Assembly: GCF_900142535.1 (NCBI RefSeq)
Contig: NZ_FRBE01000014.1
Span: forward strand, 1 to 64,000
Length of the DNA: 64,000 nucleotides
Reading direction: 5' to 3'
DNA from: Fibrobacter sp. UWEL
Lineage (GTDB): Bacteria > Fibrobacterota > Fibrobacteria > Fibrobacterales > Fibrobacteraceae
Of this stretch, positions 20,508 to 28,137 are shown in pieces (position 1 is the stretch's first letter; every line of letters starts with the position of its first letter). The notes under the pieces were generated by a model. The model saw only the letters and a program-made list of their open reading frames with translations. It was not told where the DNA came from and did not search any database. The position numbers and the translations under genes were made by a program.

Positions 20508-22453
20508 TGGACTTGACGCACGATTACAGGCTCACTTCGTTAAAGCACGTGGAAAAAATCCCCGTGGGTATTGACGCCTTCGTGTTTAGGCTTAAAGGTC
20601 GTTTTAAAAGCCGTTCTTCTATCATTCGGAAAATGCTGAAAACAGCGCGCAAGATCGATGGTCAAAGCAAAAACTTTTCGACAAAAAATGATGCTGAACT
20701 GAAAGAACGGATTGTCCATCTATCGGATCTCTTCAAGCGTCCTGTCACTGATTCCGTGTTACGAGAAGCCTTCGCCTTGATGCAAGAAGCAGTTGTTCGC
20801 ACCATGGGCTACAGGCCTTATGTTGAACAGATTGCGGGAGCCTTGTGCCTTTACCATGGCTATATAGCGGAAATGTCCACCGGCGAAGGCAAGACAATCA
20901 CTGCTGCCATGTGTGCCGCAATCCGTGGGCTTTCTGGGCAACCTTGCCATGTGATTACCGCCAATGACTATTTGGCTGGTCGTGACGCCCAAATCATGAA
21001 GCCGCTGTACGATTTTTGCGGAATTACCGTGGGTGCAGTTACCTCGGCAATGAAGCCTGACGAAAGAAAGAACGGATATTCAGCTTCGGTTACCTATTCC
21101 ACGGCGAAGGAAGTTCTTGCCGATTTTCTACGGGATCGTATAGCCATGGGCAAGATGCAAAACTTTTCGAAGCGTCTTCTTGATAGATTCAGCTTGCAAG
21201 GTGGTCAGTTTGGAAAGGGCGTCGTACAACGTGGACTTTGTACTGCCATCGTAGATGAGGCGGACAATGTGTTGATTGACGAGGCCGTGACCCCACTCAT
21301 CATATCCCGTGAAAACAAGAACGAAGGCTTTAACGAAAGTTGCAAAATCGCTTTCGAACTTTCAAAGAAAATGAGGGAAGGCGAAGATTTCCTTGTGGAT
21401 GGAAAACTTCGTGCAATCCATTTTTTAAGGGACTTTGAAGACATGCAGGAAGACTCCTCGATGCAGGGTTTTTCAAAGGCCGCTTTCTTGAAGGACCTTG
21501 TTCGGCAGGCTCTTACAGCCCGGTATCTTTTCTTTTCAGGGCGACAGTATGTTGTAGAAAAAGGCAAGATTGTGATTGTCGATGAATCTACTGGGCGAAA
21601 AATGCCAATGCGTTCCTGGAACGGGGGCCTCCACCAAATGATAGAACTCAAGGAAGGTCTGGAACTTTCAGGTCTTAAGGAAACGGAGGCTCGAATGAGC
21701 TTTCAGAGATTCTTCAGGTTGTACAGGAATTTTTCCGGCATGACCGGTACTGGCAAGGAGGCTCTTGGTGAATTCTGGACAATTTATGGAGCGCCTGTGT
21801 TGTGCGTTCCAAACCATCGCCCCTGCAAACGTAAAATTTCCCGCATCCGCACATATTCAAAGAAAAGTGCCAAACGAGCAGCCATTGTTTCGGAAGTCTT
21901 AAAAATCCATAAGTGTGGGCGGCCGATTCTTATTGGAACCAAGGACATTGACGAAAGTGAAAACCTTGCAGAAATGATTGCTGCAAAGGGTCTCAAATGC
22001 TGCATTATCAATGCGGTTCGCAGCGATGACGAAGCTGCAATTATTGCCGATGCTGGTCAAATGGGTGCGATAACGGTGGCTACAAACATGGCTGGCCGAG
22101 GAACAGACATCAAGATTCCCGCACAGGTAAAGAAATTGGGCGGTCTCCATGTGATTGCAACCGAGTGCAATCCGTCGTCACGGATAGACCGCCAGCTTTT
22201 TGGCCGCGCAGCAAGACAAGGGGACCCGGGAAGCGCGAGTCACTACGCAAGTTTTGAAGATGACGTGCTACGCAGGAATTTGCCGGGAACCATATCCGCA
22301 ATCTTTAGCCGCCTGGGGTTGTTTTCTGCCTTGGCTGTTCGTTGGGCTCAGTACCGTGCTGGACACAAGGATTACCAGAACAGGTTGGCGGTGCAACGAA
22401 CGGACTCCTGGCTGGAAGATTCCCTGGGATTCAGCGGAAACGACGTTGGTTAA
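20507..22453 (+). CDS. short SecA-like translocase ATPase
   Basis: A 648-residue SecA homologue, clearly shorter than housekeeping SecA (about 850-900 residues). Visible motifs are Walker A MSTGEGKT at 123-130, Walker B with the adjoining SecA signature DEADNVLIDEAVTPLIIS from 250 (usually DEVDSILIDEARTPLIIS), NMAGRGTDI, and motif VI GRAARQGDPGSA (usually GRSGRQGDPGSS). The C-terminal zinc-binding tail is absent and the scaffold and wing regions are reduced. The start codon overlaps the previous stop (TAATG), so it is translationally coupled to the M50-HlyD gene. Likely powers export of the giant protein, alone or with SecYEG. Because of its size and context it is an accessory SecA, not the housekeeping one. 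Confidence 0.88.
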   Translation: MDLTHDYRLTSLKHVEKIPVGIDAFVFRLKGRFKSRSSIIRKMLKTARKIDGQSKNFSTKNDAELKERIVHLSDLFKRPVTDSVLREAFALMQEAVVRTMGYRPYVEQIAGALCLYHGYIAEMSTGEGKTITAAMCAAIRGLSGQPCHVITANDYLAGRDAQIMKPLYDFCGITVGAVTSAMKPDERKNGYSASVTYSTAKEVLADFLRDRIAMGKMQNFSKRLLDRFSLQGGQFGKGVVQRGLCTAIVDEADNVLIDEAVTPLIISRENKNEGFNESCKIAFELSKKMREGEDFLVDGKLRAIHFLRDFEDMQEDSSMQGFSKAAFLKDLVRQALTARYLFFSGRQYVVEKGKIVIVDESTGRKMPMRSWNGGLHQMIELKEGLELSGLKETEARMSFQRFFRLYRNFSGMTGTGKEALGEFWTIYGAPVLCVPNHRPCKRKISRIRTYSKKSAKRAAIVSEVLKIHKCGRPILIGTKDIDESENLAEMIAAKGLKCCIINAVRSDDEAAIIADAGQMGAITVATNMAGRGTDIKIPAQVKKLGGLHVIATECNPSSRIDRQLFGRAARQGDPGSASHYASFEDDVLRRNLPGTISAIFSRLGLFSALAVRWAQYRAGHKDYQNRLAVQRTDSWLEDSLGFSGNDVG

Positions 22454-22462
22454 TGTAAGTTT

Positions 22463-23920
22463 TTACCACCAGAGCTTTAGACGCAGGTAGTCGATTGCCT
22501 GATGCGAAAGAATCCACCAGAGAGTTCGCTTTCCGGCGAAAATCTTCGCGATGCCAGTCATGCCGGGACGAAACCACTCCGGTGTATATCGAACAAACTC
22601 GCCACGTACGGCAAAGGTATTTTCCTGATCCTTTACTGTTGCTGTCGGACTCATGAGGGTTGTCCTAAATCTATACACGTAGTCCGGGTGGCTCTTGATT
22701 CCCATCAGGCCTTCTCCGCCAATTTGAACGTTGTTTACTTCCAGTTCGCTTACATCGGCTTCCATGTATATATCCTTAATTGAAGCCATCTGGAAAAGTT
22801 CACTGCCTTGATTTACGTGGGCACCAATCCTTTTTTGCAGGTCTCCTTCAATGATAACGGCGCTGTCCGATTCGCAACGGATTACAGAACGGTTTAACTT
22901 GTAGCGTACAGTCTTGAGCCTGGCCTGAGTCTGGGCGAGTTTTGCCTGTTGGATTCGCAAATCAGCAAGTTGCTTGTTCGCCTGGGCTTTCTGGATTTCC
23001 CTTTTGTTATCCTGCTCCTGTGCAAGCAGGTCCGCTTCTTCCAGCTTTAAATCCTTCTGATCGAGCCTCAGTAGTTCATCGCCCTTATAGACGATGTCGC
23101 CTGGTTTTACGTTTACGCTCTTTATGAATCCATCAAACGGTGCGCTTATGTAGGTGATGTGGTCTGTCTTTAGCATGGCCGGAGAACTGACCCTGTATTC
23201 TATCGGGACTAGCGTAGCGAACAAAATGAATCCTAATAAAAGAATGCCGATAAGTTTTGCCCACGTATGTTCGTGTCCAAGCAACTTTGCAAACGCGCTC
23301 CTTATTGCATGAACGAGCCTTTTGCCAAACCATCCGCTTTTCTTGTGAAGTTCTTCTAGCCTTGCGCTTACAAGCGAGGCTGTAAGATATATTTGCGTTG
23401 CTTCATCATTTCCGAAAGGTTTGGACGTTCTTTCACATGTAAGAATCGCAATGGTATCGTCACCCCGACGCACAGGCACAGAAAGCAAATTACCCGCACC
23501 ATGGGTCTTGCTGTAATATTCGTGAACATGGGTTACGATGGAAGAATCTTCAGCCTGCGCTGGATAGGCGATGTTTGCATCCTGTTCGTATGCCTCTTCC
23601 ATGGCATTTTCAAGGTCTCGGACCACCTGCATCTTTTTTTCAAAATGATCCGTATGGCTTATTGCGGCAAGTACAACGTAGTCGTGCTTGACCATGCCAA
23701 GGCTCACTCGTTCTGCATGGTGCCGATCCGCAATTTCGCCAGTAAGCGCGAGACTAGCCGTCTTGAAAGTTTTTGCTTCTCCCACAATCCTCACGACATC
23801 CAGCATCTCGCTCATCTGCCCAATCTTGGAACTCGTTGTTTGCAACGCGTTCTGCAATGCCTTGATAACAGCGTTTTGGTCAAATTGAGGCTTTTCTGGA
23901 TTTTCTTTAGTCATGGGCAT
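22463..23920 (-). CDS. GAF domain-HlyD membrane fusion protein
   Basis: A protein of about 485 residues. Residues about 40-190 look like a GAF-type sensory domain, followed by one membrane helix near 225-245 and a HlyD/AcrA-like adaptor: a half-lipoyl motif (APFDGFIKSV), a coiled-coil hairpin, and a second half ending in a beta-barrel. GAF would be cytoplasmic and the adaptor periplasmic. Two in-frame ATGs (23920 and 23914) are possible; the upstream TTG/ATG extension is Phe-rich and unlikely. The gene is convergent with the SecA-like gene, only 9 bases between the stops, so the 3' ends of the transcripts probably overlap. By position and domains it is likely the second adaptor of the export machine, perhaps gating it in response to a ligand. 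Confidence 0.83.
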   Translation of the reverse strand: MPMTKENPEKPQFDQNAVIKALQNALQTTSSKIGQMSEMLDVVRIVGEAKTFKTASLALTGEIADRHHAERVSLGMVKHDYVVLAAISHTDHFEKKMQVVRDLENAMEEAYEQDANIAYPAQAEDSSIVTHVHEYYSKTHGAGNLLSVPVRRGDDTIAILTCERTSKPFGNDEATQIYLTASLVSARLEELHKKSGWFGKRLVHAIRSAFAKLLGHEHTWAKLIGILLLGFILFATLVPIEYRVSSPAMLKTDHITYISAPFDGFIKSVNVKPGDIVYKGDELLRLDQKDLKLEEADLLAQEQDNKREIQKAQANKQLADLRIQQAKLAQTQARLKTVRYKLNRSVIRCESDSAVIIEGDLQKRIGAHVNQGSELFQMASIKDIYMEADVSELEVNNVQIGGEGLMGIKSHPDYVYRFRTTLMSPTATVKDQENTFAVRGEFVRYTPEWFRPGMTGIAKIFAGKRTLWWILSHQAIDYLRLKLWW

Positions 23921-24378
23921 ACGAGTAATATTTGGGAAAAATAAAAAAAATAAGGGAAACACAGGGATAGAATTTTTACATAAAACCCAGTTTCAAAGAG
24001 TTATCAAAGATTGTCTCACCTAAACATTGATAGCTAATGAGCTAAATTCCAAAGAAATCTTTTTTACGATTTGCAAATTTTCGCACATCGTCCCAAAGTT
24101 TTGCAGAATTAAGCAAGCACCACTACAGGACGTGTACAGCGTTTTTTTAGTTCATCCAGCTAAATTACTTGTTTATTCCCAAAACGCCTGTACAACGCTT
24201 TGCAAGCTGCTGTTTGCTTGTTCTACGTAATTACCCTTAATTTTTTTTCTGCAGGGCACTATGAGTTGAGTATGAGGATTTTTTATATAAAAGTTTTCTA
24301 TTCAATATCTGAGAATAGTTATTACTCATACTTCTACTAACTAATTATTCTCCTACTACTTCTACTACTATATAAGGC
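23921..24378. other. AT-rich region without genes between export locus and prophage-like element
   Basis: About 460 bases with no convincing gene. It carries the 5' region of the GAF-HlyD gene, a long dyad built on TGTACA (24133-24194, listed separately), a weaker 8-bp inverted pair (AGTATGAG at 24269, CTCATACT at 24325) and CTACTA runs. It forms the left edge of the prophage-like element and may hold an attachment or replication site, but no attachment core could be identified. Confidence 0.5.
24133..24194. repeat. long inverted repeat with TGTACA ends
   Basis: The left arm TGTACAGCGTTTT (24133-24145) and right arm AAAACGCCTGTACA (24181-24194) are complementary apart from one extra C, separated by about 35 bases. 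The outer hexamer TGTACA is itself palindromic. The arrangement suggests protein binding at two sites rather than a transcription terminator. Confidence 0.6.
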
Positions 24379-24462
24379 TTGCAAATTTTTGTTGCGACCC
24401 GTTGCCAACTTTTGCCAGTTGCAAAGGGCGTTTGCATTTTGTTGCTAATCGCTGCGAATTGC
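24379..24462. repeat. helically phased TTGC array (two degenerate 40-bp units)
   Basis: TTGC (once CTGC) starts at 24379, 24392, 24402, 24412, 24419, 24432, 24442, 24452 and 24459. The spacings 13, 10, 10, 7 occur twice, defining two diverged 40-bp direct repeats and the start of a third. Phasing near one helical turn suggests cooperative protein binding, as in iterons or operator arrays. It lies just downstream of the repressor gene's terminator. Confidence 0.6.
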
Positions 24463-24473
24463 AAAACAATCAA

Positions 24474-24503
24474 CAAAAAAATTGGGTTCCCTAAGGAACC
24501 CAA
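24474..24503 (-). terminator. Rho-independent terminator of the repressor gene
   Basis: A perfect 9-bp stem (TTGGGTTCC at 24482-24490 with GGAACCCAA at 24495-24503) and a 4-base loop is followed on the minus strand by a run of seven to eight T residues. It ends the leftward repressor transcript. Confidence 0.88.
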
Positions 24504-24540
24504 AGGATTATTATGCCAAAACTCAAAGACTGTCTCAAAG

Positions 24541-24864
24541 TCACTTTGACTGGACTTGAACATCTGTATCTTTTCCCTGCAGAGCAAGCAGGCCATTCCG
24601 TACGATTGCAGCGCATTCCTCCGGAGAAAGAACAACCTCCCCGCGAATCTCCTGTGCGTGACGCTCCTTTATCGCCTGCCAAAGCTCCGGAGTAAATAAC
24701 TCGTCAATATCCATGCCAGTTTCCAGGAGGCGCTGGCATACTTCATAGCTGGGCGTGGACTTGCCTTTCTTCCAGGCAGTGATGCTTGAGGCGTTCAAGC
24801 CCAGCTCTGCAGCCAGGCTGTTGGCGTTACGATTTGTACGGGAGAGAAATTTTTCGATGTTCAT
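24541..24864 (-). CDS. Cro/CI-type helix-turn-helix repressor
   Basis: A 107-residue protein with an N-terminal HTH_3-type DNA-binding domain (residues 1-55; NANSLAAELGLNASSITAWKKGK contains the two helices). The rest is an Ala/Glu-rich segment without a visible LexA-like protease domain, so it is a short repressor of Cro/CI type. It is transcribed divergently from the small-gene operon that starts at 24979. The -10 element lies only six bases before the ATG, so the mRNA is probably leaderless, as for lambda cI. Likely controls the element's rightward operon and itself. Confidence 0.8.
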   Translation of the reverse strand: MNIEKFLSRTNRNANSLAAELGLNASSITAWKKGKSTPSYEVCQRLLETGMDIDELFTPELWQAIKERHAQEIRGEVVLSPEECAAIVRNGLLALQGKDTDVQVQSK

Positions 24865-24870
24865 GCAACA

Positions 24871-24899
24871 AATTTAAACAAAATTTGCATAATAGTCAA
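24871..24899 (-). promoter_or_regulatory. repressor promoter, apparently leaderless
   Basis: On the minus strand TTGACT (24899-24894), a 17-base spacer and TAAATT (24876-24871) are followed by six bases and the repressor ATG at 24864, so transcription should begin at or next to the ATG. The spacer contains the motif TTTGCATA (plus strand 24884-24891), which recurs in the opposing promoter and may be the operator. Confidence 0.65.
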
Positions 24900-24928
24900 A
24901 TAATTTTTGATAAAATTTAATTTCCCTC

Positions 24929-24957
24929 TTGAATTTTTGCATAGAAGTGAATAAATT
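24929..24957 (+). promoter_or_regulatory. rightward promoter of the prophage-like operon
   Basis: TTGAAT (24929-24934), a 17-base spacer and TAAATT (24952-24957) form a sigma-70-type promoter for the genes from 24979 onward. The spacer contains TTTGCATA (24936-24943), identical to the 8-mer in the divergent repressor promoter, as expected for shared operator sites. Confidence 0.6.
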
Positions 24958-24978
24958 TTGTAAAGAAAACAAATAAGT

Positions 24979-25173
24979 TTGAATAATACGCAAGATAATT
25001 TGAATACAAGGCAACAGAAGGTTTGGCAGGTCGGCATTACCGAACAGGCCAAGCAGGCGCTGATGGAACTTTCCAAGCGAAACAGGGACAAGGGAGTGCC
25101 AACCACTCAAGGTATGATCGCTTCCGCTTTGATTTTAAGGGCCTATGAAAATGGCGAATCCGTTCTGGGCTAA
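24979..25173 (+). CDS. small protein, first gene of the prophage-like operon
   Basis: A 64-residue protein starting at TTG (24979); no ATG is available near the start. The sequence is basic and helical (KQALMELSKRNRDKGVPTTQ, then a hydrophobic helix), which would fit a small ribbon-helix-helix or other DNA-binding protein, but no family is recognised. It overlaps the next gene by 29 bases in another frame and sits about 20 bases after the rightward promoter. The position corresponds to that of Cro-like or other early regulators in phages. Confidence 0.5.
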   Translation: MNNTQDNLNTRQQKVWQVGITEQAKQALMELSKRNRDKGVPTTQGMIASALILRAYENGESVLG

Positions 25174-25621
25174 GGTTTCATTCAGTGACTTCATAAAGCA
25201 TTTCCGTAAAATGACGGACGATCAAATCGTCGCCGATATCAAGGAGTCCATGGACGTTCTTGAGGACGCTATTTCCGATGGGACCAGCTTTGGCGCGTTC
25301 CTTGTTCGCATTTCCCAGGAAAGGATAAAGCTACGTGGCGAAGTGAACAGGGCAAACGCACTTGCAGGCCATGAAAAAGCAGGTCATGAAATCAGGAATC
25401 CAAGGCCACCAAAACCACAGCCCAAGTTTCCATCAAAGGAAGATCTTTACGATTTCTGCGCAGAGAGTTCACTTGATGAATCGCTTGCGCGTGAATGGTT
25501 CGAAATAACACTCAGTAGAGGAGGTAAGACGCGAGAAGGAACGATAATTGAAAACTGGAAGGGTGCAGTCACGAGATATGTGGAAGCGCGACTGAAAAAC
25601 CTTGAAAAGGACACCAAATGA
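25145..25621 (+). CDS. hypothetical prophage-like protein
   Basis: A 158-residue protein; ATG at 25145 or 25151. A helical N-terminal half is followed by a proline-rich hinge (RPPKPQPKFP) and a C-terminal half (about 95-150) that includes the segment YDFCAESSLDESLAREWFE and resembles short domains seen in phage replication or nuclease-associated proteins. I do not recognise a specific family. The stop overlaps the next ATG (ATGA), which indicates a tight operon. Confidence 0.6.
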   Translation: MKMANPFWAKVSFSDFIKHFRKMTDDQIVADIKESMDVLEDAISDGTSFGAFLVRISQERIKLRGEVNRANALAGHEKAGHEIRNPRPPKPQPKFPSKEDLYDFCAESSLDESLAREWFEITLSRGGKTREGTIIENWKGAVTRYVEARLKNLEKDTK

Positions 25622-25809
25622 AAAACGAAATCCAGAACACCAATGGATTAAAGCTCAATGACCTGTCCCGGACAGCGGTTCTTATCGCAAACGTCGTTTG
25701 CACTTTGCCTGCAATGATTTTGCGCGAGTTTCAGCTTGAAGGATTGGTCAATGAATTTCAAGAAGAAAAGAAAGAGTTCAGAAATATGAATCTCGAAAGG
25801 AGCAAATAG
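25618..25809 (+). CDS. small hypothetical protein
   Basis: A 63-residue protein whose ATG overlaps the preceding stop. The middle has a hydrophobic segment (AVLIANVVCTLPAMIL) followed by a charged helical tail, which might be an amphipathic or membrane helix. No family is recognised. Its main support is gene packing: 4-base overlap upstream and a 4-base gap to the next gene. Confidence 0.5.
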   Translation: MKNEIQNTNGLKLNDLSRTAVLIANVVCTLPAMILREFQLEGLVNEFQEEKKEFRNMNLERSK

Positions 25810-25813
25810 AAAA

Positions 25814-26728
25814 ATGTCGAACGAAATGATTTCTCAAAGCCAGGGCACCAGCGGAATGCTGGTAGATACAGGTTTCATGATGAGCTTGAGCGAACTCAAG
25901 CTGCGCGCAAATATGGTCGGACAGCTCAAGCGCGAACTGATGGTGGATAAGGTCCACTTCGGTACTATTCCGGGCTGTGGCGACAAGCCCACGCTCCTGA
26001 AAAACGGAGCAGAACTTCTGTGCATGGCGTTCCGTCTTGCAAGCGGAACCCACGCAGACATTAACGATCTGGGTAACGGTCACCGCGAATACACCGTCAC
26101 GACCACGCTCACCAGCGGTGGCGAACTTGTGGCAACTGGAATCGGAAGCTGCAGCACAATGGAGAGCAAGTACCGTTATCGCGGAAGCGAACTTGAAAAT
26201 ACCGGAAAACCTGTTCCGAAGGAATACTGGAACAAGAAAGACCCCTCGACCCTTGGTGGCAAGGGCTTTACCGCGAAGAAGGATGAAAACGGTCGCTGGA
26301 TGATTTTCAAGAAGGGCGACAAGAAACTTGAAAATCCGGATATTGCGGACGTCTATAACACCGTCCTGAAGATGGCCTCGAAGCGTTCGCTCATTGACGC
26401 GGTTCTCAAGGCAACAGGCGGAAGCTGTGAGTTCACCCAGGACCTTGAAGATACTGTCGAGAATGTCCCGATGGATCAGCCGCCGGAATACTACGGCGAA
26501 GAACCGTTCCCGAACGCGACCGCCCAGGCGCCACAACAGGAACAGACTGGCGACCGCAAGACAAAGTTCATTGGCGTTTGCAACAAGATGAACCAGCCTG
26601 CAATCAAGGAAGCTCTACGCAGATTCAACTGCGAGAAGCTGGAGGACCTTAACGAAGGACAGCTGGACGATTTCTATCGCGAGGCGAAGAAGATTGAAAA
26701 TGACATGATGCAGGAGGTGAATTTCTAA
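25814..26728 (+). CDS. phage recombination-module protein (unnamed family)
   Basis: A 304-residue protein. Residues about 25-70 carry the pattern LKRELMVDKVHFGTIPGC, then KPTLLKNGAELLCMAFRL, which I recognise from a widespread group of phage and prophage proteins usually found among single-strand annealing and replication genes. Residues 150-200 include TVLKMASKRSLIDAVLKATG, also typical of that group and reminiscent of RecT/Erf-associated proteins. The C-terminal part is a linker plus a small helical domain. Function is not proven; a role in DNA recombination or annealing is inferred. Its stop overlaps the next start (TAATG). Confidence 0.7.
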   Translation: MSNEMISQSQGTSGMLVDTGFMMSLSELKLRANMVGQLKRELMVDKVHFGTIPGCGDKPTLLKNGAELLCMAFRLASGTHADINDLGNGHREYTVTTTLTSGGELVATGIGSCSTMESKYRYRGSELENTGKPVPKEYWNKKDPSTLGGKGFTAKKDENGRWMIFKKGDKKLENPDIADVYNTVLKMASKRSLIDAVLKATGGSCEFTQDLEDTVENVPMDQPPEYYGEEPFPNATAQAPQQEQTGDRKTKFIGVCNKMNQPAIKEALRRFNCEKLEDLNEGQLDDFYREAKKIENDMMQEVNF

Positions 26729-27768
26729 TGCAAGCTACACTCAAGAATGCAGAGGCCAAGATGATTACCGAAAACGTTGAAGAATCCGTTGAAATCCAGG
26801 TGATTGAAATTGAAAATCCCAATGCCGTTATGCTTGTGGACGAAGGAAAGCAGTTCGTAATCAAGACGGACTGCAAGGACCCGGAAACCCTGTTCATGGA
26901 TAAGGACAATTTCCTTCCCATGATTAAGCAGGTCAAGAAGATCGCGCGTGGACTTGTTGCAGACGTGCATACCGAAAATGGCTACAAGGCTCGCAAGGCT
27001 TTGAACGCAAAGCTCGCGAAGCTCAAGAACGCCATCGAGGACGAAGGCAAGAAGGTCGCTGCAGCGCTCAAGGCGAAGCCCAAGAAGGTTGACGAAACCC
27101 GTCGAACCATCAAGGAAACGCTGGAAATGCTGCAGGAGGAAACCATGGCTCCGATCCGCGCGATTGAGGCGCGCCAGGCGGAAATCGTGGATATTACCAA
27201 CCTTCCGGCAACAGCCATCGGCTGTGACAGCGCAGGCTGTCAGCAGGTGCTTGAGGCGATCAACAGCCACGAACGTGATGCGGACTATTGGGATGAAAGC
27301 TATGCCGAAGCGATGGACGCCATCAAGGACGCAAGGCGCCAGGTTGAGGGCATCAAGGCAAGTGCTGAAAAGCAGGAAGCCGAACGTGCCGAACTTGAAA
27401 AGCTGCGCGCCCAGCAGGCTGAATTTGAAAAGGCGGCAAGGGAAAAAGCGGAAGCTGAAAAGCGTGAAGCCGAGGAACAGCTTCGCAAGGCACAGATGGA
27501 GGCGCAAGCCGCCAAGCTGGATGCAGAACGCGCAAAGCAGGCTGCAGCCGAAGCGGAGAAGCTGACCCACGTTGACTGTGGCGAGGCGGATGCCAGGGTT
27601 ACGCGTGAGTCCATGCTTTTCCCCAGCGATGAACAGGAATATAAGCGTCTCGTAAATCGCGAGGTGCTTGAGGACTTGCAACGTTATGGCATTGGCGAAG
27701 AACTTGCCAAGCAGCTTATAACGGATATCGTTCATGGTAAGGTGCGTCACCTCCGCGTGATGTACTAG
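26728..27768 (+). CDS. DUF1351-like phage protein with long coiled coil
   Basis: A 346-residue protein. Residues about 60-160 resemble DUF1351-type phage proteins that accompany recombination genes. Residues about 190-285 are a very long Ala/Glu/Lys coiled coil, and the C-terminal 55 residues form a small helical domain (RYGIGEELAKQLITDIVHGKV). Transcribed with the preceding gene by overlapping start and stop. Probably a partner or scaffold in the same recombination module. A strong terminator follows about 30 bases downstream. Confidence 0.65.
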   Translation: MQATLKNAEAKMITENVEESVEIQVIEIENPNAVMLVDEGKQFVIKTDCKDPETLFMDKDNFLPMIKQVKKIARGLVADVHTENGYKARKALNAKLAKLKNAIEDEGKKVAAALKAKPKKVDETRRTIKETLEMLQEETMAPIRAIEARQAEIVDITNLPATAIGCDSAGCQQVLEAINSHERDADYWDESYAEAMDAIKDARRQVEGIKASAEKQEAERAELEKLRAQQAEFEKAAREKAEAEKREAEEQLRKAQMEAQAAKLDAERAKQAAAEAEKLTHVDCGEADARVTRESMLFPSDEQEYKRLVNREVLEDLQRYGIGEELAKQLITDIVHGKVRHLRVMY

Positions 27769-27798
27769 ACTCTGGACGACACCTATAGCAGGCGCGTT

Positions 27799-27827
27799 TC
27801 CGGTGCGCGATATCACCGGATTTTTTT
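27799..27827 (+). terminator. terminator after the recombination gene pair
   Basis: Stem TCCGGTG (27799-27805) pairs with CACCGGA (27814-27820), followed by seven T residues. It ends or attenuates the first part of the prophage-like operon. Confidence 0.8.
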
Positions 27828-27861
27828 CTGACTAAAAAATCAAAACCATAAAAAAAGAGGT

Positions 27862-28137
27862 ATGACCATGCACTATGAATCCCGTGCAAAATTTGATGAA
27901 ACTTTCGCCAACGTCGCAGGCGTAACAGCAAGCGAGATGAAGGCCAGCTTTGACGAAGTACAGCAGGCTTACAGATGGATCGAGGCTGTTGCCGCTGAAT
28001 GTACGAACGTCGCGCTTGAGGGTAGGATTCGCTTTACCATTTTCCATCTGGACGGGGAGAGGCTTGTCGAGAGGGAGTATTTCACTTACGAACATAAGGA
28101 AAAGGTTTCGTGGAACAAGATAAAAAGCATAACATAG
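27862..28137 (+). CDS. hypothetical prophage-like protein
   Basis: A 91-residue protein with a good ribosome site (AAGAGG) before ATG 27862; a second ATG follows two codons later. Predominantly helical then beta, with no recognised family. It overlaps the next gene, which begins at GTG 28110 in another frame, by 28 bases, as is common in compact phage operons. Confidence 0.6.
   Translation: MTMHYESRAKFDETFANVAGVTASEMKASFDEVQQAYRWIEAVAAECTNVALEGRIRFTIFHLDGERLVEREYFTYEHKEKVSWNKIKSIT

Noticed and set aside
122-23920. Ordinary type 1 secretion operon for an RTX protein
   Set aside because: RTX-like repeats and HlyD-like proteins are present, but there is no ABC transporter with a peptidase domain; instead a SecA-like ATPase and an M50 protein are found.
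24261-24332. Inverted AGTATGAG / CTCATACT pair as a functional site
   Set aside because: Eight-base arms about 50 bases apart in AT-rich DNA are expected by chance often enough to carry little weight.
24513-24695. 60-codon plus-strand frame opposite the repressor gene
   Set aside because: It is preceded by the repressor's terminator, has low-complexity Pro/Glu content and overlaps a recognisable HTH gene.
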